In this document: piece after piece, positions 25,053 to 34,571 of the stretch
How the letters are laid out: every line of letters begins with the position of its first letter
Numbering within the stretch: position 1 is the first letter of the stretch
NCBI RefSeq assembly: GCF_039522165.1
Contig: NZ_BAAADE010000005.1
Coordinates: forward strand, 1 to 64,000
Direction of reading: 5' to 3'
From: Paenochrobactrum glaciei
GTDB lineage: Bacteria > Pseudomonadota > Alphaproteobacteria > Rhizobiales > Rhizobiaceae
Length of the DNA stretch: 64,000 nt
Program-made: the position numbers and the translations under genes
Notes under the pieces: model-generated
Database searches by the model: none
The model's input: only the letters and a program-made list of their open reading frames with translations
What the model was told of the DNA's origin: nothing

Positions 25053-26375
25053 TTAGTTATGTCCGGCTAAAGCCGTCCGGTACCAAAAATCAGAGCAGAA
25101 GGCCGGATCCCGTAAAGTTTCCAGTGTCTGCCATTGCGCAAAGCCTTGTTCAAAGCATGCGGCACTCATGTGATGGTCTTTGTATGGATTAACGCGACCG
25201 CCGGAATCTATGGTGATTGCGTCCAGACGGTCTAATAATTGCAGCGTTTTAATCCCCTTATTGGGAAAGTCCAGCGTCAAAGTATAGCCTGCTCGCGGAA
25301 ATGATAAAATCCCGGGTGAAGAGATCGAACCAAACCGCTTGAGCACAGTCAGAAAGGAGGCCTGACCAGCTTCACTGGCCGCCTGCAATAAAGAGGCGAT
25401 GCCTTTGCGCGCTGTTTCAAAAGGAATTACGCTTTGATGCTGAAACAGACCAGCGCGCCCGTAAAGCCGATTCCAGTGTTTTACGCCATCAAGCGGATAG
25501 AAAAAACTATCCATGCCGGTTAAATGCGGAGCACTGTTGCCACTTTTAGCTTTGAAATAAGCATAGTTAAAAGCTGTCAGGCTGAAACAGTTCAGCATGG
25601 AAAACGGCATTTCAAACGGGACGGATGGTAAAAATCCACGTTTTTTGACAGTAAAATTGCCATTGTCTGCATGGTTGCCGGCAATCAAGACACCGCGGCC
25701 GGTTTTTTTACCGCTAGCCAGCTGATCAAGCCATGCCACCGCATATTCATTTTCAGCATCATTGGCTTCAGCAATGTCAAAATAATGCTCCAAATTATTA
25801 AAAGGGGTGATCTTTTCAATAATGTCCAGAGAGCCGGTTTTCATCAGCCGGATACGAGCAGAAATAATGATACCTGTCAGTCCCATGCCGCCAATGGTTG
25901 CACGAAAAAGAGCTTCGTTTTCTGAAGATGAACATAGATAAATCTGACCATCAGAGCGCAACAGTTGAAGGCTTTCAACATGGCAGCCGAATGTGCCACG
26001 CAAGTGATGGTTTTTGCCGTGCACATCATTGGCGATAGCGCCACCAAGCGTGACGAATTTTGTACCCGGCGTGACAGCCAGAAAAAAACCGGATGGCGCG
26101 ATGGCAGGTATGATTTCTTCCAGCGTTATGCCGCTTGCAGCTTCTAAAATGCCATTGTTGTGGTCAAAGTCGATGATGCGTGCATGATCGCGCATCGCAA
26201 TCAGTAATCCCTGATCATTATGGCAACTGTCACCGTAGGAGCGCCCATTGCCGAAGGGCAACAGGCCTCCATCATTGCCGCCCATTGTTTCAGGCGACAT
26301 GTTAAAGCGTTCAAATGGTAAAGAATTTCGCTTTTGTCGGTGAATGCGTCCAAAACTGTTGAAGTCTTGTTTCAT
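25053..26375 (-). CDS. DprE1-like FAD-dependent oxidoreductase, 440 aa
   Basis: VAO-type flavoenzyme. PFGNGRSYGDSCHND near residue 40 and GGAIANDVHGKNHH near 115 are the FAD-binding motifs of decaprenylphosphoryl-ribose 2'-oxidase DprE1; the VHGKNHH motif is especially characteristic. DprE1 oxidises the 2' hydroxyl of polyprenyl-phospho-ribose in mycobacterial arabinan synthesis. ATG at 26375 overlaps the stop of the HAD-UbiA gene (TAATG). The adjacent UbiA fusion supplies the expected substrate, strengthening the call. Confidence 0.88.
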   Translation of the reverse strand: MKQDFNSFGRIHRQKRNSLPFERFNMSPETMGGNDGGLLPFGNGRSYGDSCHNDQGLLIAMRDHARIIDFDHNNGILEAASGITLEEIIPAIAPSGFFLAVTPGTKFVTLGGAIANDVHGKNHHLRGTFGCHVESLQLLRSDGQIYLCSSSENEALFRATIGGMGLTGIIISARIRLMKTGSLDIIEKITPFNNLEHYFDIAEANDAENEYAVAWLDQLASGKKTGRGVLIAGNHADNGNFTVKKRGFLPSVPFEMPFSMLNCFSLTAFNYAYFKAKSGNSAPHLTGMDSFFYPLDGVKHWNRLYGRAGLFQHQSVIPFETARKGIASLLQAASEAGQASFLTVLKRFGSISSPGILSFPRAGYTLTLDFPNKGIKTLQLLDRLDAITIDSGGRVNPYKDHHMSAACFEQGFAQWQTLETLRDPAFCSDFWYRTALAGHN

Positions 26376-27832
26376 TAGGGCATCCCAGCAATGAGGAAGC
26401 AAATGACACCGATAGAAATAACAAGCTGGCTGCGCCAGTCGGTGGCGAGAAAGACGACCGGGTCCTCATCCATTTCACCACGGTGTGCCAGAATCCAGAT
26501 GCGGACGTTAAGATAAAGCACGATAGGGCCAAGAGGCCATAGAATCCATGGGTGCTGATAATTAATCAGAATACTGTCATTATTCATGTAAAGAGCAAGA
26601 ACCAAAGCCGCGGTAAAGGCGGATGCAACACCACTTTGGCCGACAATATCGCGGTCTTCAGGACGATAGCCGCGGCCTGCCAGTTTGTCTTTGACCATCA
26701 AGGTTGAGTTGGCGAGTTCAACATAGCGTTTCACCAGTGCCAAAGACATGAAGAAGAACATGGAGAATGTCATTAACCAGAATGATTGCTCAATACCGGT
26801 TGCAGCCATGCCGCCCAGCAGGCGCAGGCTGTAAAGTCCTGCCAGACATATAACATCTACCAGCATTTTGCGTTTGATAAATAAGGAATAGGCAAATGTT
26901 GTCAGAACATAAATCCCAAGAACGGCTGCAAATTCCAGTGGCAGGGAAAAGCAGGTAATCGCCGCAATAAAAAGGAGAATTGTTGAGGTGATGAGGCCGC
27001 AAGGAATGGAAATGGCGCCACTTGCTAAAGGGCGGTTACGCTTTTTCAGATGTTTGCGGTCTGATGGCAGGTCGAGCAGATCATTGATAATATAAATGGC
27101 CGATGCGGCTGCAGAAAATGCTAAAAAAGCCGCGATGCTGGCTATAAAAAAAGGGCCGTTAAGAAGCTCATGTGCCAGAATGACCGGCACAAAGATCAGA
27201 ATATTTTTCAACCATTGATGCACTCTGAGCATCTTCAGGAATGTCATCACAGACACTGTCGGAGCCGGAAATAATCTGGCCTGATGTTTCTTTTGATAGC
27301 GGGCGGCTGCTCTGTCTGGCGCTACGATAATTACTTGATTTGAAACTGCAAAAACGGCCAGATCATCACGACTGTTGCCTGCGTAATCAAAGCCTTTATC
27401 GCCATAATGTTTGACTAATAGCGCTGCCTTACGATGGGATGACACGTTATTGTGGATGTCGGTGGCAAAAACCTTATCAAAAATACCCAGATGTTCAGCC
27501 ACAGCCAGCGCAAACTTTTGTGCGGACGCTGTAGCCAATACGAGTTTGTGCCCTGCTTGATGTTGATCCAGCAGGAAGTTCAAAAAATCTTGACGATAAG
27601 GGAGGGATGCAGCCTCCAGTGTAACCCGTTCGGCAATAGCGGTTTTTAAGAAAGCTTTGCCTTTAATAAGCCAGAAGGGAAGAACAAAAATATAAAATAT
27701 GTTTTTGCTCAATAGCGCAAAAAGGCTTTCCCAAAGCAGGTCGGAAGCAATCAGGGTGCCATCCAGATCAACGACCAAAGGTACGCCTGTTTTAAAAGGC
27801 TGGCTTTCTACCACATCAATGTCCCCCAACAC
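26375..27832 (-). CDS. HAD phosphatase-UbiA prenyltransferase fusion, 485 aa
   Basis: Residues about 15-200 are a HAD phosphatase (VVDLDGTLIASD motif I, then ATASAQKFA and YAGNSRDDLAVF). Residues about 205-485 are a UbiA membrane prenyltransferase with NDLLDLPSDRKHLKKRNRPL, the motif of decaprenyl-phosphate phosphoribosyltransferases (Rv3806c type). The fusion could make polyprenyl-phospho-5-phosphoribose from PRPP and then dephosphorylate it. Start is GTG at 27832; a GTG at 27814 behind GGGGG is also possible. First gene of the five-gene operon. Confidence 0.88.
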   Translation of the reverse strand: MLGDIDVVESQPFKTGVPLVVDLDGTLIASDLLWESLFALLSKNIFYIFVLPFWLIKGKAFLKTAIAERVTLEAASLPYRQDFLNFLLDQHQAGHKLVLATASAQKFALAVAEHLGIFDKVFATDIHNNVSSHRKAALLVKHYGDKGFDYAGNSRDDLAVFAVSNQVIIVAPDRAAARYQKKHQARLFPAPTVSVMTFLKMLRVHQWLKNILIFVPVILAHELLNGPFFIASIAAFLAFSAAASAIYIINDLLDLPSDRKHLKKRNRPLASGAISIPCGLITSTILLFIAAITCFSLPLEFAAVLGIYVLTTFAYSLFIKRKMLVDVICLAGLYSLRLLGGMAATGIEQSFWLMTFSMFFFMSLALVKRYVELANSTLMVKDKLAGRGYRPEDRDIVGQSGVASAFTAALVLALYMNNDSILINYQHPWILWPLGPIVLYLNVRIWILAHRGEMDEDPVVFLATDWRSQLVISIGVICFLIAGMP

Positions 27833-28116
27833 GAATTGTTAAATCCTTTACAGGCTTTCATGCAATTTATCTAGGCAAAAGATATGGTTTGAAGAGCTTG
27901 TATTGGTTGCATTGAAGATAAGCTCTTTTGAATTTAACTCATACTAAAGTTTAACAAGCGGTGCTGCTAATGAATATCGTACTGAAATTGCTTCTACTGC
28001 AAATTTTCAAATAACGGGAGAAGAAAGAGGAGTGGTGCATTCATCTTTTCACTGGAAAATGCATCGGGAAGTGATAGAGAGACGAAGACAGTGATGAGCG
28101 TGGGGGCTATCGAGGC

Positions 28117-29301
28117 ATGCATAGAAATGAACGACTGATTGATACGGTTCTTCGCTTGCAGGAGGGTATGTGGTCAAACGAACTCGTGCATCGGCTTTCT
28201 AAGATCGCTGGGGCTTTGGCTATTTTGGTAGCGATGGCTACGACAGTGATCTACTCTGTAACCAAGCCGGATAATAATTGGGATATGATCCCCTACATAG
28301 CAACTGCTCTTGAGAACCGATACCCTGATCCTGTTGCACTTCATACAGAAACATGGCGTCAAGTCAGCGCAGTGACGGACGAACATGAGCTAAATGCGCT
28401 TCAAAATGGTGGAAATTATCGACAGTCGCAATGGGAAAGCCCTGAGAATTTTGCGTCACAACTACCGATGTATAATGTTAAAGCAGGTTATGTGCAGCTA
28501 TTGCGGTTGATCGAGCCATATACAGGTTTGGTGTTGGGTGGGCACTTGATCAGTATAACCGCGGCTATTGTCGTCGGTGTCATTATTCTTGGGCTCCTTG
28601 CTTATTATAATGCGCTTCAGGCAGGATTATTGGTTGCACCGGCACTGCTGCTTGCAGGCTATGGGCCTATGACGTCTGCGGTATTTCCTGATATTGTTTT
28701 AGCTGCATTATCTTTTGCTGCAATTGCTGCATTTATACGTGAACGCGATTGGCTCGCAGCGCTTTTGCTGGTGCTGGCCTTTACGATCCGGCCTGATAAT
28801 ATCATTATGACTTTCGCACTATTGATTGCGGCAGTGCTCTTCGGCTGGCGTAAACTGCCGCTATTGGTCGCTTTCGTAGTCTCGGTGATTGCTGGTCTTT
28901 ATATTTCGAAATCAGCCGGTCATATCGGCTGGTGGGCTCATCTCTATTTCACTTGTATTGAAATGCAGCCTTCACTAACCGGCTTCAAACCGGATTTTTC
29001 AATCATTCTGCTTATCAAAGCATATATTCGAGGTGTTTTACTGGCGCTGTATCTGGAAAGTTGGCCATCCATGCTGCTGGTATCACTGGTTGCGTGGGTT
29101 GGAATGGCAAAAGCGGGAATGAAAACACAAATCACCAGATTGAACGGTATAGCATTTGCCATGGTTATCGGAATGCTGGGTAAGTTTGTTTACTTCCCGA
29201 TGCCCTATGATCGCTTCTTCTTCAATATGATTGTTATTCTGGTATTGGTACTGTCATTGGGGTGGGCGACCAATGCGAATGAGAAATTTTTGAAGAGATA
29301 A
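28117..29301 (+). CDS. GT-C-like polytopic membrane protein, 394 aa
   Basis: About eight to ten hydrophobic helices. After the first helix comes KPDNNWDMIPY, an Asp-containing extracytoplasmic loop at the place where GT-C glycosyltransferases carry their catalytic Asp. Such enzymes use polyprenyl-phosphate sugars on the periplasmic side. It stands back to back with the HAD-UbiA/DprE1/flippase operon, making it the natural candidate for the transferase of that pathway. No close family recognised; this is inference from topology and position. Confidence 0.75.
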   Translation: MHRNERLIDTVLRLQEGMWSNELVHRLSKIAGALAILVAMATTVIYSVTKPDNNWDMIPYIATALENRYPDPVALHTETWRQVSAVTDEHELNALQNGGNYRQSQWESPENFASQLPMYNVKAGYVQLLRLIEPYTGLVLGGHLISITAAIVVGVIILGLLAYYNALQAGLLVAPALLLAGYGPMTSAVFPDIVLAALSFAAIAAFIRERDWLAALLLVLAFTIRPDNIIMTFALLIAAVLFGWRKLPLLVAFVVSVIAGLYISKSAGHIGWWAHLYFTCIEMQPSLTGFKPDFSIILLIKAYIRGVLLALYLESWPSMLLVSLVAWVGMAKAGMKTQITRLNGIAFAMVIGMLGKFVYFPMPYDRFFFNMIVILVLVLSLGWATNANEKFLKR

Positions 29302-29327
29302 AAGAACAGCTTTTCACTTAAATCTTT

Positions 29328-29363
29328 ATAGGCGACCGATTTTTATCGATCGCCTATTTTTAT
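29328..29363. terminator. Terminator after the GT-C-like gene
   Basis: ATAGGCGACCGAT (29328-29340) pairs with ATCGATCGCCTAT (29345-29357) with one mismatch, followed by T-rich sequence. Confidence 0.8.
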
Positions 29364-29420
29364 TATAAGCAAGCAGATTTTGATGATGTCTGGCAGGAAG
29401 GCCGCCAAAAGACACCACGA

Positions 29421-31037
29421 TTATTTCACTGTTGCGGCAATGGCATTAACTGCCCGCAGTGATAAAGCTGCAATTGTAAGGGTCGGGTTTGCGGTCGCTG
29501 AGGTTGGGAAAGTTCCAGAACCTAATAAAAATAAATTGCGATGATTAAAGCTACGCAGATCCGCATCCACAACCGCACTTGCAGCATCTGTGCCCATACG
29601 CACTGTGCCAATAACATGTCCAGATCCTTTGATGTCCTTGGCATGATTGACATTTGTTGCTTTGAGGGCGGCAAACACTTCATTATGTGCTTTTTCTGCA
29701 GCGTCCAATCCTGCACGTGTATAGTCGGAATAATCATAATGAATGCGCGGCAGCGGCACGCCATTGGCATCGCGTTTATCCGGATCAAGTGTGACCCGGT
29801 TACTGGCTTCGGGGGATTGCTCCACAAGGGAAGCGAGGCGGATTTGTCGAGAGGTTTTATTTTTGATGGCAGCATCCAGCTCAGTTCCGCGCAAGCCTTG
29901 GCTTATTAATTCAGCAGCTGTCGATAATGGTGCACCTGTCGGCCAATTGTGACCGTCATTGCCGATTTCTATCCGGAAAGCGGCGTAGTTTTTGCGAAAA
30001 TCACCATCACGAAGATTTTCTATTCCTGAAGTGGAAAGCGGACCACGATAAGGCCAGACCGGTTCCGGTGTTTCAGCCCAGCTTAGTTTGCTGGGGTGAT
30101 CCATCAGATTACGGCCGACTTGGTCGGAGCTGTTAGCAATGCCATTTGCTGCTCCCTCCTGCGCAGAATTTAATAATAAGCGCGGCGTTTCGATTGCATG
30201 GGCGGCGACCACCACTACTTTGCCTTTTGCCGTGCCGGTGCTGCCGTCAGCACGGCGGAAATCAACTGAGGCAATCTGGCCGTCTTTGGCGAGGTTTAAG
30301 CGTGTCGCAGTGGTTTGTTCATAAATAATAGCACCTGCGGCTTCGGCTTGATCGAGATGAATTGTAGCATCATATTTCGCCTGAACCGGACAAACGGGAA
30401 TGCAAGAACCGTTGCCACAGCATTCCGGACGGTCGTTTTTCGTGACAGAGTTCCGGCCCTGCGGGGTGGAGCGGACTTGATATTTTGACCCCTCCAGCGC
30501 TTTGGTGAAATATTTATCTAAATAGGTTTGCGGGATCATCGGCATTGGAAAACTGCCGGATCTCGGTGAGCCGAGATCATCGTCACTGTCACCGGAAACA
30601 CCGATTTCTTGCTCAGCTGCCAGATAAAATGGTTCAAGTGCCGCATAATCGAACGGCCAGTCTACCGCATGGCCATAAAGAGATTTCATTTTAAAGTCAG
30701 CCGGCACATTCCGCAGTGTGGTGCCCAGCCAATGCCAAGTCGTTCCTCCCACCACTTTGATATAGGTGGACTTGAAATTTTCCGGCCCCATCTGCTGATA
30801 ATAATCACCGATCCTGTGGGTTAATGGATGCGGTGCGGTAGGGTCGTTCGGATAAGCGGATTCAGGAACCTTGATGGTTGCATTCCAGAATGTTTCAACA
30901 GCATCGGAACGGTCGACGCGTTTGCCACTTTCCAGAAAGGCAACTTTGAGGCCTTTTTGCGCCAGTTTTGCACCGGCAAGTGCGCCGGCAATGCCACTCC
31001 CGATGATCAGAATATCAACCGAAATATCTTGGGTCAT
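29421..31037 (-). CDS. GMC-type FAD sugar dehydrogenase, large subunit, 538 aa
   Basis: GMC oxidoreductase. The FAD motif DILIIGSGIAGALAGAKLA starts at residue 8; the C-terminus carries HVIGTVRMGTD and a final NPTLTIAALSLRA. CCGNGSCIPVCP about residue 205 is the Cys cluster that holds a 3Fe-4S centre in gluconate, fructose and sorbitol dehydrogenases. Oxidises a sugar or sugar acid and passes electrons onward. Start at 31037 behind AAGGA; open frame to 31088. The small subunit gene lies directly upstream. Confidence 0.9.
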   Translation of the reverse strand: MTQDISVDILIIGSGIAGALAGAKLAQKGLKVAFLESGKRVDRSDAVETFWNATIKVPESAYPNDPTAPHPLTHRIGDYYQQMGPENFKSTYIKVVGGTTWHWLGTTLRNVPADFKMKSLYGHAVDWPFDYAALEPFYLAAEQEIGVSGDSDDDLGSPRSGSFPMPMIPQTYLDKYFTKALEGSKYQVRSTPQGRNSVTKNDRPECCGNGSCIPVCPVQAKYDATIHLDQAEAAGAIIYEQTTATRLNLAKDGQIASVDFRRADGSTGTAKGKVVVVAAHAIETPRLLLNSAQEGAANGIANSSDQVGRNLMDHPSKLSWAETPEPVWPYRGPLSTSGIENLRDGDFRKNYAAFRIEIGNDGHNWPTGAPLSTAAELISQGLRGTELDAAIKNKTSRQIRLASLVEQSPEASNRVTLDPDKRDANGVPLPRIHYDYSDYTRAGLDAAEKAHNEVFAALKATNVNHAKDIKGSGHVIGTVRMGTDAASAVVDADLRSFNHRNLFLLGSGTFPTSATANPTLTIAALSLRAVNAIAATVK

Positions 31038-31089
31038 TGGGGAAATCCTTGCTTCTTGATTGGCGGGATTTGAATGAGTGATCTGCAAA

Positions 31090-31533
31090 TCATGCTTCGG
31101 GCGGTTCAGCCCAATAGCCTACGGCACCGCCGCAATAGCCCATCGGCTTGGTGTAATCCATCGCTTGCCAGATGAGTGTGTCGGTATAATCCAAAACCTG
31201 CAAATCCTCCGGGGTAGGGGATTCGCCCGTATACCAAGCCGTTACAAGGGAGTTGGCTAAATCCTGATTTTTTTGGCCGCTTGCCAAATCAGCAAGCGCT
31301 TTTTCTTTGCCGAGGTCGGAATAGATTTTCAGCATTGCGGCCGCGTCATCTTTAGATAGGCCGGTTTGTCTCGTTTCCTTTTCAGAAAGGGCAAGGAATG
31401 CATTGACATCAAAGCCGGATGTGAGTGCCCATGCCGGCAGCGGCGCCAGTGAGAGCACGGAGGTTGCCGCAGTCGCTAATAAAAAACCTCTGCGTGTAAG
31501 AACTGAGGCTTGTGTTACCGTGGAGTTTGGCAT
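31090..31533 (-). CDS. Sugar dehydrogenase small subunit with Tat signal, 147 aa
   Basis: Begins with a twin-arginine signal (LTRRGFLLATAATSVLSLA), then a helical domain of the FAD-SLDH/gluconate dehydrogenase gamma-subunit type (ADLASGQKNQDLANSLVTAWYTG). The small subunit escorts the large subunit through the Tat pathway to the periplasm. The third, cytochrome c subunit of such complexes is not encoded next to it. Downstream gene starts 52 nt later. Confidence 0.85.
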   Translation of the reverse strand: MPNSTVTQASVLTRRGFLLATAATSVLSLAPLPAWALTSGFDVNAFLALSEKETRQTGLSKDDAAAMLKIYSDLGKEKALADLASGQKNQDLANSLVTAWYTGESPTPEDLQVLDYTDTLIWQAMDYTKPMGYCGGAVGYWAEPPEA

Positions 31534-31859
31534 GAGGCTGATCCTTGGCTGTGATGTTGTTTCGTGAGAGTACGCTTACATCTGAGACAAGGCAATAATT
31601 ATGCTGTTTGTGTATTGTTTTAAGTCTTGAAATTTATCTTTTATATTAAGTTGTCCGAATATAATCGGGTTTTATAAAGTTATTACTTGATTAAAATGGA
31701 ATAGTTTTTGATTTGTGAAATTTTATAAGGTGTGATTGTTGGCGGATATTCATATTGCTCTTCAAAAAAAGCATAATATGTCTTTTGCTTGTGGGGCGGC
31801 AAAGCGTGGCACATTCAAAATGTGAAGCTGCTAATATCTATATTGATTGTTTTTGATAA
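31534..31859. other. AT-rich gap upstream of the dehydrogenase pair
   Basis: About 326 bp without a gene, carrying the promoter of the dehydrogenase operon on the minus strand. I see no clear regulator site. It ends at the left boundary of island 2. Confidence 0.5.
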
Positions 31860-31927
31860 ATATCTGGCGGAGAGAGAGGGATTTGAACCCCCGATGGAGT
31901 TGCCCCCATGCCGCATTTCGAGTGCGG
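31860..31927 (-). repeat. Left att copy, displaced tRNA-Ser 3' fragment
   Basis: 68 bases identical to 40246-40313, ending in the anticodon arm (TCGAGTGCGG on the plus strand). Flanks differ at once on both sides. It contains the tRNA 3' end but lacks the 5' third, so it is not a functional tRNA. Confidence 0.93.
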
Positions 31928-32006
31928 GGACAACAAAATAGGTTGATAAAATTCGATTAGATCTCAAGTTAAATAGACTGCAGGAATAAAAAGGCGACTG
32001 ATTACC

Positions 32007-32993
32007 TTACTCAGCGGCAATAGCATTGAAAGGGGAGTTATCTTCCTTGTCCTTTAAGGCGGCTTCGATTTTCGATAAAGTTGTCTCAACTGCGCCGGAT
32101 AAGTGCCAAGCTAATACAGGAGGAACAGCGTTCCCGATCATTCTTTCGGTTTCTCGTAATCTGGCTTTAAAAATAAAGCTATCTGGAAAAGATTGAAAGC
32201 GAGCACTTTCACGCATTGAAACGCGTCGAGGTAAACTGTAATGGAAAGGATTATTTCCATGACATTCCGCCCGGACTGTAGGAGCGGGTTTATTTGGATC
32301 AAGAACCCGAGCTCCTTGGTCAGTGGTTTTCGCAGCTAAAGACCAAATGTGACTGAATTCTGGATCAATATCTAATTGACATAGATCATCAATAGCCGAT
32401 TTTGATGAAATCCACTGATCTTTAGTGAATGTCTCTTTTGGTGGATCGAATTCTATCACATCATCAAGAACACCGACTATCAGAACCCGTTCTCTTCCTT
32501 GGGGGATGCCAAAATTCGCGGCATTATATAGTCTATATGATACTTTATAGCCAAGGCTTGAAAAGTCTGAAATTACTTTTTCTAGGGAATCTTTATTGTA
32601 TTTAAACAATAATCCGCGGACATTCTCGGCTATGAACATCTTTGGCTTCATGTTATCAACGGCTTCTACCATTGCCCGGTAGAGACCAGATCTTGCACCT
32701 GCAACTCCAGCGCGTTTTCCATTGATTGATATATCTTGACATGGAAAGCCACCAATCAATACATCACACGTGCTTGGCATGCTATCGATGTGATCCCAGA
32801 TATTTCCTATGTGAATATTATGTTGAAGGTTGTGCTTATAGGTTGCACAAGCATATGCGTTGAGATCATTCGCCCATATGATTTCGAATGGCCGTTTTTT
32901 ATAAGCGACACCGAGGCTATTAAAACCGCCGAGGAAACCTAAATCCATACCGCCACAACCGCTAAACATCGAAACGACTTTATATTTTCTCAT
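32007..32993 (-). CDS. DNA (cytosine-5)-methyltransferase, 328 aa
   Basis: All main C5-methyltransferase motifs are present: I FSGCGGMDLGF (10-20), IV GGFPCQDIS with catalytic Cys85, VI AENVRG (122-127), VIII QGRERVLIVG and X MIGNAVPPVLA. Modifies a cytosine in a short recognition site not predictable here. It follows the endonuclease gene by 64 bp on the same strand and protects host DNA from it. Confidence 0.93.
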   Translation of the reverse strand: MRKYKVVSMFSGCGGMDLGFLGGFNSLGVAYKKRPFEIIWANDLNAYACATYKHNLQHNIHIGNIWDHIDSMPSTCDVLIGGFPCQDISINGKRAGVAGARSGLYRAMVEAVDNMKPKMFIAENVRGLLFKYNKDSLEKVISDFSSLGYKVSYRLYNAANFGIPQGRERVLIVGVLDDVIEFDPPKETFTKDQWISSKSAIDDLCQLDIDPEFSHIWSLAAKTTDQGARVLDPNKPAPTVRAECHGNNPFHYSLPRRVSMRESARFQSFPDSFIFKARLRETERMIGNAVPPVLAWHLSGAVETTLSKIEAALKDKEDNSPFNAIAAE

Positions 32994-33057
32994 GAATTAA
33001 GCCCTTTGTCTGTGTTAATTTGTTGGCGAATATCCTCCTTGTAACGTGGTATGTGTG

Positions 33058-34107
33058 TCACTTCAATGATGCATTTTTAGCTTGTTCCTCTAAAAAGAGA
33101 TAATCAGATGGTTTCCATCCATCATAATATTTTTCTGCATAATCATCGGCCATTTCAAGCCAGCGTAAAATACGTTTTTCCGGGCGAGGAATGTCATTTG
33201 TTTCCCAGTATTCCTTGAATAGTGCCTCCTCTAATTCGAATGCGGCAGTGCGCATTGCTTCCTCAATCGATTTGAGCGCATGCTGGACATATTTACCCCC
33301 TCGCACCTTTCCGGCAACACTACCTGCACTAAAAAGATCTCTAGCTTGAGGACAGAGAACTCCGCGATAAGCCATCATATAGACGACAGGATCTGTATAT
33401 TTACGCTTATACTTCCGGCTATGCGCTACAATCTGGGGGCACATAAGAGCTGCTTCTGCACGAAGTTTGATTTTATCTTTATCCTCAAGATCCATGTAAA
33501 CTTTAACGGCTAGAGACATGGATTGTTGTTGATCGTCGACTTCATTATCCTCTAACCACCAAAGCCGTTCGCCTGGTTTAAGGCGGGCACGGGCGTAAGT
33601 TCGAACGTGTTCCATCTTTTCATGCATATCTAGATGGCGGAATTGATCATAGGTAATACCTATCGTATCAAATAGATGGCGTTCATTATTGGGGTCTAGA
33701 TTAATTTCAAAGCGTGGAACATGAGATGTTCTTACATGACAAATGGATGCGCCATAATCGGCTGTCCTAACTTCGGGTATTCCGCCCATCTTCCCATAAA
33801 TTACATAAATTTTTTCAACGTCTAATGCGCGACGACCTTCTGATACTGAATTCGCTACGCAGCGCCAGTTATTACTTTCTGTCGCTTTGATTTCTGCTCC
33901 AAATTTTCCGATGACAATATCGGGGAAGCCTTGATCAATTTTCTCCATAGCATTTTCAAGATCGTAACTATGCAGCACGTTTGCAAAGGTGATTCTTGCA
34001 AAATTTTCAAATGCTGCTGGTTTATGATTTGCAGCCGATGCTTTTACGTCGGCATCAAGAATCTCTCTCACCTCATTTAGTATTTTTAAAAACAACTCTT
34101 CATTCAT
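33058..34107 (-). CDS. Type II restriction endonuclease, PD-(D/E)xK type, 349 aa
   Basis: Residues 61-74 read FPDIVIGKFGAEIK: Pro62-Asp63, eight residues, then Glu72-x-Lys74, a standard PD-(D/E)xK catalytic core. The rest is not recognised, so the specificity family is open. Adjacent C5-methyltransferase makes a type II restriction-modification pair, with the nuclease gene first in the transcript and no controller (C) gene visible. Confidence 0.8.
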   Translation of the reverse strand: MNEELFLKILNEVREILDADVKASAANHKPAAFENFARITFANVLHSYDLENAMEKIDQGFPDIVIGKFGAEIKATESNNWRCVANSVSEGRRALDVEKIYVIYGKMGGIPEVRTADYGASICHVRTSHVPRFEINLDPNNERHLFDTIGITYDQFRHLDMHEKMEHVRTYARARLKPGERLWWLEDNEVDDQQQSMSLAVKVYMDLEDKDKIKLRAEAALMCPQIVAHSRKYKRKYTDPVVYMMAYRGVLCPQARDLFSAGSVAGKVRGGKYVQHALKSIEEAMRTAAFELEEALFKEYWETNDIPRPEKRILRWLEMADDYAEKYYDGWKPSDYLFLEEQAKNASLK

Positions 34108-34323
34108 ATAGGATAATCCATTTTAATAACTGGATTATCCTTCATCATTTTCTCCGATTCGGCCAGCTTATTAAAGGTTGACTATATAATTTAGTGAGCG
34201 GAAATTTAAGGCATGAAGTCTAGAAGTTTAATATGATGGCTAAGGCGTTTTATAAGTAAATTTAACAGAGTGTGCTTACAATAAAGAAATTGCAGGTGTA
34301 ACAGCGCAGCGTCCTAAGTGTGA

Positions 34324-34434
34324 TTAATTTGCAAATTTCTGCGTCTCAATAATAGCTGGCAGCTTGCCATACCATTGATCCGTGTCCTGAATGAAATAGG
34401 TCGCAGTCTTTAAATCTGCTCCCGGCGCAGACAT
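34324..34434 (-). pseudogene. Short 36-aa frame, possible gene remnant
   Basis: Reads as a protein-like stretch (DLKTATYFIQDTDQWYGKLP then AIIETQKFAN) ending in TAA, with no gene continuing upstream. Likely the C-terminal remnant of a truncated gene; family not recognised. Confidence 0.25.
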
Positions 34435-34571
34435 GTTTAAGAAAAAATACTTTGCAAACCGGATCGATGATATTTGTAGTGTAAATTTTGAGAAAGAGAG
34501 GTGCAGGTTTTGGTCTCTTTGGGGCGTGAACCTCTATAGTTCACTCATCAGAATATAAGGAGCCGCCCCTA

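Noticed and set aside
26790..27002. 70-aa frame inside the UbiA gene
   Set aside because: Out-of-frame shadow of a certain gene.
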